From UBA1737 sp964541525 (GTDB taxonomy: Bacteria > Bacillota_I > Bacilli_A > ML615J-28 > CAG-313): 64,000 nucleotides of DNA. This document shows, piece by piece, positions 55,301 to 62,128 of the stretch. The notes beneath the pieces were generated by a model. That model did not search any database. It was not told where the DNA came from and saw only the letters and a program-made list of their open reading frames with translations. A program made the translations under genes and the position numbers. The DNA is taken from the NCBI GenBank assembly GCA_964541525.1, contig CAZIQF010000001.1, forward strand, positions 1 to 64,000, written 5' to 3'. How positions within the stretch are numbered: position 1 is the first letter of the stretch; each line of letters opens with the position of its first letter.

Positions 55301-57637
55301 TAAAGTATAACCATCAGTAGTACATGTTGCAGAAACAACAGTATCAACATAAATATGAGATAATTTTGGAATAATTATAGTATATTCTTCATCACATTTT
55401 GTACAACGATAAGTTGTATGTCCATCAGCTGTACATGTTGCTTCTTCTGAACTATTTACTTCCCAAGAGTGACCTGTTGCATTAACTTTAACTGTATAAG
55501 AGTGATCACAATCACTACATGTATAAGTAATATATCCACTTTCAGTACATGTTGCTGCATGTGTATCTTCAACATAATTATGTCCATCCGCAACAACATA
55601 AGTTTCTTGATCAATATATCTGTCATGACAACGAACACATACATAAAGATCATATGAATCTTGTGTACAACTACCTTCAACATGTTGATGAACATATCCA
55701 TGTCCATATAAAGCACATCTTTCAGCAGGTGTTAATTTAGTTACTGTATAATATGAGAAGTGGTTAGTTTTAAATGTTACATAACCGTTGTTATATGTAG
55801 CAGAAATAGATACTAATCTATGTGCAACATTTGTACAAGCATCTCCATCAGTACAAGTTTCATCAGCACAATGATCACTAATAAACCATACCGCAACACT
55901 ATCAACGTCTTCACCTTCTGATAAGACATATGGAAGAGTAATTGTTACCCAGTTATTTTCACCAAAATCAGAAATATTATCTGTTCCATTATTGATAGTG
56001 AAGTTGTAAATTGGGTTATCACCAACTTGTTGAAGTTGTTCATTATCTAATCCAATTTCATTTCTATTTTCACCTTCAAGTTTATCTGCTGATACTGTAA
56101 TGTTTTGATCGCCAATTGTATCAATAACACCATTATCTAAACTAATATTTGCATCATTTAGTTCAATTTCTTTATCAGCTAAATCACTTGCATTAATTGC
56201 ATCAGTTGTATTTCCTTCATAAACTGTTACAGTTTTAGTTTCATGACAAATAGAACATTCATCAGTTCTAACACCATCCACTACGACACCAGCAACCCAG
56301 TTATGACCAGTAGAATTGGCAGGAATAACTTCTGCATCTTTTTCATGTCCACAATCTTCACAAACAATTGATTTAACACCATTTTCACAACATGTTGCAG
56401 CTTGTTTGATAGTAGCTACATAATGGTGATGATAAATATGTTCACCATGAACTTCTTCACAGCAATTTTCTCTTTGACAAATATATACTAAAACATATTC
56501 GCATCCTTCTACTAATCCTTCTTCTGGTGTTACACCAGTAATATTATGGCCTAACGCATCACCATATGATTCTTCATATTCGTCACCACAGTCACATCTA
56601 TATGTATGTATTGCAGGAGATGTACATGTAGCAGCAACTGACAATTCTTCAACTAATACATAATCATGTAAAGTAATATTGGCTTTGCCACAAACATCAC
56701 AATCATGATCATGATCAGAATCAGAATCAAAGCAATTTTCAAGTACTGCTCCACATCCATAATCACATAGATGATCATCATCATCGGCTGAATCTGAGTG
56801 TTCACCAATATCATTTTTGCCACATCCATAATCACAAACGTGATCTTTATTTTCATCTAAGTGTTCTAATTTTTCACCACGTATTGTATTACATTCAGAA
56901 CATGTTTCAGGATGTTCACAAGTTGCACTTCCAAAATTATGTTCAGTTACATCTGTTTTACCACAAACATCACATGTATGATCGTGATCACCTTCAACAT
57001 CAGAACATTCTTCTAATACTTCACCACATCCATAATCACATAGATGATCGTTATCTGTACTAGAATCAGCATGTACTCCAAATACTTTACCACATCCATA
57101 ATCACATAGATGATCTTTATTTAAATCCTCACATGTACCTAAATTTGTTCCACACTCATGGTCACATGCATGATTTTTATCCTCATCAATATGATCAAGG
57201 GCATTACCTACAGTGAATGTATCTTCATCACTAGTGCTAATTGCTCCACAAGCACATGATTTATAATAAACCGCTGCAGAATCACAAGTTGCAACAGATT
57301 TTAAAGCCTTTTCGTTTGCAGTTTCTAAAATAAAGCTATGTCCTTTTGCAGATCCTTCAGTTTCATTACACACTTTACATGTTTTAGGAGAAGTACAAGT
57401 TGCTTCTTCCCAGTCATGTCCAAGTGCATCAATTGAAGATGTTTCTTTTTTTCCACATTTTGAACATTCATGTTCTTTTAGCCCAGTTTCAGTACAAGTT
57501 GCTTCTTCTGTTGTAATCCATTCACCCCATTTATGTTCACAGTCATCATTAATTACACAAGATGCTATTAGTGATAAACATAAAACAACCATAAAAAAGC
57601 TAAACATTCTTTTTGAAAATTTGCTAATTTTATTCAT
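49400..57637 (-). CDS. Giant Cys/His-rich lipoprotein with repeated CxxC modules
   Basis: About 2745 residues in one frame (8.2 kb). Signal peptide with lipobox IASC (Cys27). From 30 to about 480 the protein is a string of short Cys/His modules: HDWEEATCT-type (H-x-W...ATC..G...C..C) and at least six DHxCDxxCG units with Asp/Glu-rich spacers; over 30 cysteines occur in the first 370 residues. A Cys-poor beta domain (about 490-640), more ATCT modules (to about 960), a long Cys-poor region (about 985-1500), then further CxxC modules follow. Two PPC-like modules (around 1980 and at the C-terminus, with GDDDSGYGNQFLL and SDDDGKGSNFLIEYDL) are present. The start at 57637 has GGAGG 5 bases upstream. 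It is probably exposed at the surface and metal-binding or disulfide-rich; function unknown. Confidence 0.85.
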   Translation of the reverse strand: MNKISKFSKRMFSFFMVVLCLSLIASCVINDDCEHKWGEWITTEEATCTETGLKEHECSKCGKKETSSIDALGHDWEEATCTSPKTCKVCNETEGSAKGHSFILETANEKALKSVATCDSAAVYYKSCACGAISTSDEDTFTVGNALDHIDEDKNHACDHECGTNLGTCEDLNKDHLCDYGCGKVFGVHADSSTDNDHLCDYGCGEVLEECSDVEGDHDHTCDVCGKTDVTEHNFGSATCEHPETCSECNTIRGEKLEHLDENKDHVCDYGCGKNDIGEHSDSADDDDHLCDYGCGAVLENCFDSDSDHDHDCDVCGKANITLHDYVLVEELSVAATCTSPAIHTYRCDCGDEYEESYGDALGHNITGVTPEEGLVEGCEYVLVYICQRENCCEEVHGEHIYHHHYVATIKQAATCCENGVKSIVCEDCGHEKDAEVIPANSTGHNWVAGVVVDGVRTDECSICHETKTVTVYEGNTTDAINASDLADKEIELNDANISLDNGVIDTIGDQNITVSADKLEGENRNEIGLDNEQLQQVGDNPIYNFTINNGTDNISDFGENNWVTITLPYVLSEGEDVDSVAVWFISDHCADETCTDGDACTNVAHRLVSISATYNNGYVTFKTNHFSYYTVTKLTPAERCALYGHGYVHQHVEGSCTQDSYDLYVCVRCHDRYIDQETYVVADGHNYVEDTHAATCTESGYITYTCSDCDHSYTVKVNATGHSWEVNSSEEATCTADGHTTYRCTKCDEEYTIIIPKLSHIYVDTVVSATCTTDGYTLHKCEKCEYSFVDNFVSALGHAYASTTWSWNADYSAATLTFVCEHDSEHVVVRDAIVEVLVVTGTCSNFVKTTYTATVIYDGMTYSDVKVVEEGTPDHKFADEWEKDEYEHWHECVCGEKTDIAEHTFENEVVTKEPTCSQPGESVSTCVCGATKVTVIPATGEHNYQDGVCVDCGSEYVDVYFINLLNTWKNIDSFALHIENLTLVVKEQNKEGEYNLIGSIQQVDIIELILYVENGELKGGFKGSVEIFNGPVPDDTSVVVIKAIIENNNVYVTFEYTVNAIVHRQEIIYSLDALVENILNGVLNLDSNSMMIILDFVKNTLLPVIDKLVDSNSEKINALLEKLFNMVFTFEKQENGTVNVTLDFDKLYELSANITSKTIKEFIDHYFGEGSFDGLVNDIIYLANLEVHSIPAALENLGVDLEVLYAGINDFARKMGAPEDFDIESIIMNEELQGLTLGMIIFQTEDNSYLEMINYIVSILEENCLCELILGNTTDAPTVEPDTENVAADEISCCDEVKAMIDSVIEMLSNMVSVSFTTDKSGTITSASIDVSVNDFNVSEYSTISVSFGIDIEINSDVDITWTDIIDEIEANVVLPTSDMLDLFMNVDYHPVENGVVTYKGNEYPFAFGVYVEVSNAEVDKLSYMMISPDCHGWMKYDANFAKRINQFLLVTIEVDGQSINLIVDRLSGTVVEMRQTETGYLAIYEDGTETVIEFSAEEMESEYAIAILCLKAMPNAEYVINYEGLHISYLYNSTLNEYAFESQHELEQSYELLGESCEDGVIVTEICTKCDYYNQYKRWYCNSEQVTIDLAEHSACGGSITAYKCNICGEIKHVINMAINCQMVNEIVEDILDENGNVIGSKRTMTCSECGLVFVSGIWTEALSSCSYKEFTSIIILNGEACIFEYVNESYFASHQYEYTYELQGDSCEDGVAYHAICKLCGDNYEGYFSHHETHTIFRLDEEYGCCENHFIEVFGCPCGEHFDYKYNEFGLEYDEKTQTYICNTCGLMIKNSYEEKNEGCITYYVNTLEIKVNDKVLYSLVNEQSRQNHNFSQVSVTTENCVYLVKITCSKCGESHISQVNNVTLENHNGEYYYDYEFTPEVSGYYTINGLAENDTRVELFILSDGNKQIGGDDDSGYGNQFLLCQYLEAGVTYVYRISFYNRDNSGTIAFAMANSEIRNVEDTKEICNVSVLLEGSESCEDGALVILVDYTSGNLLMASETHEHITMEKTRVNISNYGACYGEYIYHSCACGAEHYIELYSCCDSYNSNEYVDEEGHLVSVEVSSCSSCGLRYEKISYEVEDLANCQVVEYISVLISINGTIIIDEQYEISRKQHDYEITSELFEGATSCEDGVVVTYRCKTCGLEKVEEAHHHILLEKEVIDLLTLGSVCGGTATLYECPCGHEGELTLDHLLCDMDNQSCSIWVENIISGSQYTISGTNIFRSTSYMMVCAVTDPACRFVIRYAEYWLKDENSCSVSQYRTWQLGYDEETDTCIREITVKSGWVRDYHNYVDNSTENNYTYDCPDCGSYYHQQYCYNDDSEMTKHEIEIANTLNNGYDQYRLTIEEYAKYEDTSYVSRSYTKTISTDGTEYWRETIRSKEEYIAPEPFENGLLTRESSSSSYGESVVFEKATGLYCNYVYELYEYRKDEKYWSRYDYSYSFENQCIRTTTLTDSYGQKNVYDEECCHLYRDEVLEETCTQDGAYCNECYVCNYHSEEYVINPHGHSWRSGGGLGYYCTKCGMENANGADGSIILEDLTRKYGNGENYVVGYFEATSVEFTHYISLVLDDDSIVDIIDNIEIIQLENVRAFAFSRVAVETWATENGYADYKVRFTFVPVGSDGNFDYSITFTEPVEIITDSIKFVDFIGAGEEKYYVITPTVDSKWIFQSTGDSDTKAYLYNADGTQLVYSDDDGKGSNFLIEYDLEAGQTYTLKVMFYSDSRAEYVPLDFEWVPLNVAE

Positions 57638-57649
57638 TTTTTCCTCCAC

Positions 57650-58086
57650 TTACTATTTATTGTTATTATTAACATTATGGTTTTACCACCTATAAATAAT
57701 ATTATCAACAATGCTGTAATATTCCAACCTACTTAATATGTATATCATTTATTATTAAAAATTAAACAAAGATATAAACGCCATATAATTAGTCGAATTA
57801 CTATAACAAAGTGATTTTGATAAAAATAGTTTGTTTAATAATAACATAATAATTATACTACAAATTCAAATGATTTTCAATCAATTAATAAAAACGTTTC
57901 AATCATTCTTATTAATGTTTTTTGATTTTAACAATTTTATCAGGCTTATGGTTGTTTATTTTTATACAAAAATACAAAGTTCTTTTTTATGATCCTCCAG
58001 AATCCCAAAAGACTTTGGAGAGCCGAAATCTGAGTTTTACAGTTGTGTGGCATAAATAATAGCAGTTCTATAAAATCTTTTATAAA
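57650..58086. other. Gene-free upstream region of the giant gene
   Basis: No ORF that I would support. The giant gene's promoter should lie at its left edge. I see TATTTATTG- and TTAACAT-like AT-rich sequence but no convincing -35/-10 pair. A short stem (CTCCA/TGGAG) lies near 58000. Confidence 0.4.
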
Positions 58087-58127
58087 AAAGAGATTTGAAT
58101 AATTTAGTTCAAATCTCCTCTTTTTTT
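58087..58127. terminator. Orphan terminator hairpin 1
   Basis: GAGATTTGAA and TTCAAATCTC (58090-58099, 58108-58117) form a ten-pair stem followed by CTCTTTTTTT on the plus strand and by CTTTTTTATA on the minus strand. No gene ends here on either strand. Confidence 0.8.
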
Positions 58128-58202
58128 GTTCATCCCTCTTTATAATATACTGACATATAATTTATAGAAAAGAACAATATGAACAATAATAATTATATGC
58201 TA

Positions 58203-58239
58203 AAAAGGACTATCTCATATAGGAACAGTCCTTTTTTTT
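58203..58239. terminator. Orphan terminator hairpin 2
   Basis: AAAAGGACT and AGTCCTTTT (58203-58211, 58227-58235) form a nine-pair stem with eight T residues after it. No annotated gene ends nearby. Confidence 0.8.
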
Positions 58240-58272
58240 GATAAAAAGTTTTATGGTCTTTCATTAAAATCC

Positions 58273-58322
58273 TTTATGGTTACTAATCTATTTTACCATA
58301 AAACTATAAGAGAATTTACATA
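58273..58322. repeat. Dispersed repeat, copy 2 (first copy at 2-51)
   Basis: TTTATGGTTACTAATC, then ACCATAAAACTATAAGAGAA, parallels the segment at the left edge of the window in the same orientation. A third TTTTATGGT lies just upstream at 58249. The ATGGT and ACCAT parts can pair. Nearby AAACCATACATTTATTTA resembles sequence near 20345, suggesting an old mobile element family. Confidence 0.5.
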
Positions 58323-58501
58323 ATAATTTTCTTTTATTTTCATTATGAACATCATGCCATGATAAAACCATACATTTATTTAAGAATTTTTTTAAACACC
58401 TAGGAAATATCATTTATAGAAATATTGTATAAGTTCTTATTAAGAATAAATGTTTTGTAACAGAAGCAAATGAGGGTTAATAGATAAAAAAACTTAACGA
58501 G

Positions 58502-58540
58502 GCTGTTGACAAAGTCGAGTGTCAACAGCATTGTTTTTTT
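58502..58540 (+). terminator. Orphan terminator hairpin 3
   Basis: GCTGTTGAC and GTCAACAGC (58502-58510, 58521-58529) form a perfect nine-pair stem, then CATTG and seven T residues on the plus strand. No plus-strand gene precedes it, so it may end a small RNA or a lost gene. Confidence 0.75.
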
Positions 58541-58693
58541 ATGATGATATATTTTTTATAAATTTATATAAAAATAGCTGAAAATGGTATGAAAATATTA
58601 TAATTTACTATAAATTCTTTTAAATAAACGAATTAATGTTAAAAACCTATCTAGCTATTATAAGCGCAGATAGGTTTGTCAACACTCTGAAAA

Positions 58694-58779
58694 CTTAACA
58701 ATTTAATGTTAAGCTTTTGTTTTTATTATATGTAATTATTACTTGTTATTGAAATAGTTCATTGCAATTTCATTTGTAC
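58694..58779. repeat. Terminator-like dispersed repeat, copy 1
   Basis: CTTAACA-ATTTAA-TGTTAAG followed by TTTTGTTTTTATT, then TATTGAAATAGTTCATTGCA and TTTCATTTGTA. The same ordered sequence is found at 61245-61323, about 85 per cent alike over 80 bases. The hairpin plus T-run looks like a terminator embedded in a repeat. Confidence 0.6.
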
Positions 58780-58898
58780 TTTTTGTTGCAAAATAAATTG
58801 TACTATTTCATCAAGTGTATTAATACAATCTTACTTTGGACTAATTTTTCCAAATTCATTTTGTAATATTTTTTAAAATGGACTTGGATTATTACATA

Positions 58899-59441
58899 TT
58901 AGAAATTATTGTTTTTATGCATCTCATAATAATATGAAATTAACTCAATAACACTTTTAAATTCTTTTTTAAAATATATTGATGAAAGGTGAACATGTCC
59001 CCATTTTTTAGTACTTTTTTGTTTACTTAATCTATTTAATAATTTTTCTTTAGTTATATATTTTTCAGGCCTTTTTAATATAATTCCAATGAAATAAGTA
59101 TTATTCATATAAGGAATAACTTTCACATTTTCAATATCTTCCCATTCAATGAGACCTACACTATAGGTAGACATCCCTTCTTCAATACCTTTTTCATTTA
59201 CTACTAAAACAGGTTTATCATTAAAAATTTGTTTAAAATAATATACTGTAGTCCAAATCAATAATGGTAATTCAACAATAGCAAGTATTACAATCACTAA
59301 AGGAATATCTGAAGTTATAAAATCAAAATCAACAAAATATGTAATTATAGGCAAAAGAATTATTAAATCTATGATAAACATAAATAAACTTATTATAATG
59401 CTCTTGGATTTTTTTCTTTCTATAATTATTTCTCTTTCCAT
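58899..59441 (-). CDS. STM3941-like membrane protein
   Basis: 180 residues: two membrane helices (about 14-35 and 45-66) followed by a soluble domain of PH-like pattern, VLVVNEKGIEEG...YSVGLIEWEDIENVKVIPY and YFIGIILKRPEKYI. This is the layout of the STM3941 family, membrane proteins of unknown function often found in accessory regions. The ATG is preceded by a GGGGGC stretch, but the RBS is not ideal. It is downstream of the giant lipoprotein in the same accessory block. Confidence 0.7.
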   Translation of the reverse strand: MEREIIIERKKSKSIIISLFMFIIDLIILLPIITYFVDFDFITSDIPLVIVILAIVELPLLIWTTVYYFKQIFNDKPVLVVNEKGIEEGMSTYSVGLIEWEDIENVKVIPYMNNTYFIGIILKRPEKYITKEKLLNRLSKQKSTKKWGHVHLSSIYFKKEFKSVIELISYYYEMHKNNNF

Positions 59442-59480
59442 AGTTTTACGCCCCCTAATAACTATTTATCATTCCTTTTC

Positions 59481-59731
59481 TCAATTAAATTTAATATTAA
59501 GAAATATGCAATATTCCATACAATACCAAAAAACAATAAATATTAATATCAATAGCCATTCAGATTTAACCAAATCTAATGATGTTTCATTACAAATTAA
59601 TGAAAATGATAAATATATAGCAATAAATGATAACATACCAACTATATTCAGCAAAAAACTTTGTGATATCTTTGTCTATCTGTTAAGAACAAATAAAATG
59701 TATATATTATTGATCCAAGTATAGGAATCAA
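59481..59731 (-). pseudogene. Frameshifted small membrane-protein gene
   Basis: On the minus strand, one frame reads LIPILGSIIYTFYLFLTDRQ then RYHKVF before stopping. A second frame, one base away, continues as LLNIVGMLSFIAIYLSFSLI, then a loop, then LLILIFIVFWYCMEYCIFL and ends at 59481. The switch falls in a run of six T residues, so a one-base slip would join a three-helix membrane protein. Its 5' end is not clear (TTG at 59731 suggested). It may be a pseudogene or a phase-variable gene. It fills most of the 59442-59776 gap. Confidence 0.45.
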
Positions 59732-59776
59732 TGAAAGAAGTATCTCTTTTTAATCATATAATTCATCCTATTTTTG

Positions 59777-60667
59777 TTAATCCGTATATTTTAATAAATC
59801 CCTATTATATGTTATATACTCTTCAATTGCATCGACAAAAGCAATAGATTCTTCTTTTGTCACCTTGGCATCATATGGATAATACCAAAACAAACTTTTT
59901 TCAATTTCAAAAGGTTCTTTGTCATCTCTAAATAACATATTGAAATATAATTTCTTATTATCTTTGTAAAAAGCCATTGCTAAACCATCATTTAAACAAC
60001 CATCATCAATCAATAATACTAATTCTCTGTCATTTAAATAATTTATCATAGATCTATAAAATGTATATACTAATTCATCGTTTTCGATTTGTTCTAATAT
60101 ATTACATCTTAGATAACCATTCTTTTTATATATTGAATCTTGAATGCTTTTATAAACTTCATCATCAATAGTTTCTTTGGTTTTAACATAATCACTTTTG
60201 TAATTTCCCTCAATATAATCTTTTTCTATCTTTTTTATTAATAACTCCAACCCAACCATTAACAAAAACATTCCCACAACAACAGATGGCAATACAATTA
60301 CTGATGTTTTAAAATTTTTGGCATATCTTTGATTACAATCATCAATACTTATAATTGTTTTCCCATTAGAAACAAGCACCACTATATTATTTCCATTTAA
60401 TCCTAACTCTAACAAATCCCCCTGTTCAAGCATCTCTAAATGTTCATCGTCAGCAAGAATTCGAGTTATATGATACTTATTTCCACTTTCACAAGTGATA
60501 TGATAAGTGCTTCTAGTCTTTTTACTATTTACAAAAACTTCAGTTGTAAAAACTAAATCTTGTTCTTGAATATTGGCATACTTATATTTATTAGTTAATG
60601 CGAAAGAAAAACCAACAATCATAACAATATATAGAAAAGAAAAAATAATTTTATTTTTTAATTTCAT
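59777..60667 (-). CDS. Two-helix membrane protein with an extracytoplasmic beta domain, unknown function
   Basis: About 296 residues. An N-terminal membrane helix (5-25), an external domain of about 90 residues with predicted strands (DLVFTTEVFVNSKK, NKYHITRILADDEHL, NNIVVLVSNGKTIISI), a second helix (about 120-142, SVIVLPSVVVGMFLLMVGLEL), then a cytoplasmic C-terminal domain of about 150 residues (ELVLLIDDGCL, KKLYFNMLFRDD). Family not recognised. The start at 60667 follows AAGGA at 11 bases; a GTG at 60676 is the alternative. It belongs to the accessory block upstream of the STM3941-like gene. Confidence 0.65.
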   Translation of the reverse strand: MKLKNKIIFSFLYIVMIVGFSFALTNKYKYANIQEQDLVFTTEVFVNSKKTRSTYHITCESGNKYHITRILADDEHLEMLEQGDLLELGLNGNNIVVLVSNGKTIISIDDCNQRYAKNFKTSVIVLPSVVVGMFLLMVGLELLIKKIEKDYIEGNYKSDYVKTKETIDDEVYKSIQDSIYKKNGYLRCNILEQIENDELVYTFYRSMINYLNDRELVLLIDDGCLNDGLAMAFYKDNKKLYFNMLFRDDKEPFEIEKSLFWYYPYDAKVTKEESIAFVDAIEEYITYNRDLLKYTD

Positions 60668-60836
60668 GCGGATCACATTCCTTATAAATTATACCATATA
60701 AAACCTAATATAAAACTAACTATAATAATATCCTAGGATACAAATGCTGCAAATACACTATAACTAAGCAATAAAACCACTCAACTAAGTGATTTTATAT
60801 GTCTTTATACGTTTGCTTACTGTAATTTCCAAATCC

Positions 60837-60882
60837 ATTTTGTAATTTTCATCCAAAGCGAACTTGTAATCTTATATCAAGT
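60837..60882. repeat. Dispersed repeat shared with 61316-61362
   Basis: ATTTTGTAATTTTCATCCAA then AGCGAACTTGTAATCTTATA and TCAAGT is nearly identical to 61316-61362 in the same orientation. The preceding TTTCCAAATCCATTTTGTAA also resembles 58846-58866. It lies in the 60677-61366 region, which has no supported gene and is built from repeats. Confidence 0.65.
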
Positions 60883-60954
60883 TGTTACCCTACAAAGTTC
60901 TTTGCGCCAAATACTACAAAATAGATTGCAGCACCCTCTAAGCATTATTATATC

Positions 60955-61150
60955 GTGTTTTATCAAATTCGTAAATAGTTTTGATAGTTTTTTTATTTTG
61001 CTTAGTAGAGCACAGCCAGTTTCACTGACAGGACTTATTTGTCCTATTAGTAGAAAAAGAATGCTATAAGTAGCATTTAATGTATTAGTAGGAGCTTTAG
61101 TAAGATGTAAAGTGTGAACTAAAGTTTATATTAAATGTATTAGTTAGGAA
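60955..61150. repeat. Leader-like repeat, copy 2, followed by three ATTAGTA-bounded hairpin modules
   Basis: 60955-61007 repeats the sequence at 49110-49161 with five substitutions. TTAGTAG then recurs at 61002, 61047, 61085 and (as TTAGTTAG) 61140. The intervening pieces of roughly 38-55 bases each hold a small hairpin: CAGT-TTC-ACTG and GGAC-TTATTT-GTCC; AATGCTA-TAAG-TAGCATT; and CTTTAGT...ACTAAAG. The last piece shares GTGTGAA and ATGTATTAGT with the single module at 49.2 kb. The arrangement looks modular. Confidence 0.6.
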
Positions 61151-61242
61151 AATAATCATACATTTAAGCGAAATTTCAAGTAAAAAATATATAAAATCGC
61201 GCGTTTTTTCAAGTATTATGAAACATAAGGATATAAAAAAAG

Positions 61243-61365
61243 AGCTTAACAATTGAATGTTAAGCTTTTGTTTTATGTTTTTATTACTTTTTATTGAAAT
61301 AGTACGTTGCAATTTAATTTGTAATTTTCATTGCAAAGCGAACTTGTAATCTTATATCAAGTGAC
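61243..61365. repeat. Terminator-like dispersed repeat, copy 2, joined to the 60837 repeat
   Basis: AGCTTAACA-ATTGAA-TGTTAAGCT followed by TTTGTTTTATG matches 58694-58779. Its right part (61316-61362) matches 60837-60882. On the plus strand the hairpin is followed by T-rich sequence. It ends right next to the rpsR stop codon, so it may also act on the rpsF operon's end. Confidence 0.6.
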
Positions 61366-61366
61366 A

Positions 61367-61588
61367 CTATTCTTTAACGAATGGTAATAGCGCCATATGA
61401 CGTGCTCTTTTAATAGCAATAGCTAATTCTCTTTGATATATAGCTTTTGTTCCTGTAACACGACGAGGTAAGATTTTTCCACGTTCAGAAATGAATTTTT
61501 TTAATAAATCAACGTTTTTCCAATCAATCTTAACGTCTTTGTTTTCAGTAAAGTAGCACACTTTTTTACGTTTTTTAAATGTTGCCAT
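61367..61588 (-). CDS. rpsR: 30S ribosomal protein S18
   Basis: 73 residues with the S18 signature (CYFTENKDVKIDWKNVDLLK and FISERGKILPRRVTGTKAIY). S18 binds with S6 on the platform of the 30S subunit. Last gene of rpsF-ssb-rpsR, 9 bases after ssb. Just downstream is a dispersed repeat with a terminator-like hairpin. Confidence 0.97.
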   Translation of the reverse strand: MATFKKRKKVCYFTENKDVKIDWKNVDLLKKFISERGKILPRRVTGTKAIYQRELAIAIKRARHMALLPFVKE

Positions 61589-61597
61589 AATTTCCTC

Positions 61598-62119
61598 CTA
61601 AAATGGTAAATCATCGTCAGAAATATCAAATTGTTGTTCAATATCATTAAAAGCATTAGGCTCTGGTTTAGCAGGAGCAACAGGTGCTGGTGCTGGTTTT
61701 TGTGGTTGAACATATGAATTTCTTGGACTATTATCTTGTTGTGGTTGTTGACTGTAGCTACCTTCATAAGAACTATAATCATTATAGCCACCATTTTGTG
61801 AATTACGCGATTCTAAAAATGTAATAGCATCACAAATAACTTCAGTTACATAGCGATTGCTACCATCTTGTGCTTGATAAGTTCTAGTTTGAAGTTTACC
61901 ATCAACACCAATTAATCCGCCTTTGCGAATATAACGAGCTAAATTTTCTGCTTGCTTGTTGAAAGCAACACAGTTAATAAAATCGGCTACTCTTTCACCT
62001 TGAGCATTTGCAACAGCACGATTAACGGCAATTGTAAACGCAGTAAAAGATACACCATTAGGTGAATTTCTAAGTTCTGGATCCTTAGTAATTCTTCCTG
62101 CAAGAACAACTCTATTCAT
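61598..62119 (-). CDS. ssb: Single-stranded DNA-binding protein
   Basis: 173 residues: an N-terminal OB-fold (MNRVVLAGRITKDPELR, FTIAVNRA, GLIGVDGKLQTRTYQ), a low-complexity Gln/Asn/Pro linker and the acidic C-terminal tip DISDDDLPF that recruits partner proteins. It protects ssDNA in replication and repair. It lies between rpsF and rpsR, the conserved arrangement. Confidence 0.97.
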   Translation of the reverse strand: MNRVVLAGRITKDPELRNSPNGVSFTAFTIAVNRAVANAQGERVADFINCVAFNKQAENLARYIRKGGLIGVDGKLQTRTYQAQDGSNRYVTEVICDAITFLESRNSQNGGYNDYSSYEGSYSQQPQQDNSPRNSYVQPQKPAPAPVAPAKPEPNAFNDIEQQFDISDDDLPF

Positions 62120-62128
62120 AGGTACCTC

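Noticed and set aside
59371..59724. 117-residue plus-strand open frame
   Set aside because: Its first part is antisense to the STM3941-like gene and the rest is antisense to the frameshifted membrane gene; low-complexity, no RBS.
60955..61150. Possible CRISPR array
   Set aside because: Recurring unit is only about 7-13 bases, spacing varies and inserts are self-complementary; no cas genes in the window.
61097..61312. 71-residue minus-strand open frame
   Set aside because: It lies wholly in the hairpin-module and terminator repeats, has no RBS and looks like chance translation of AT-rich repeats.
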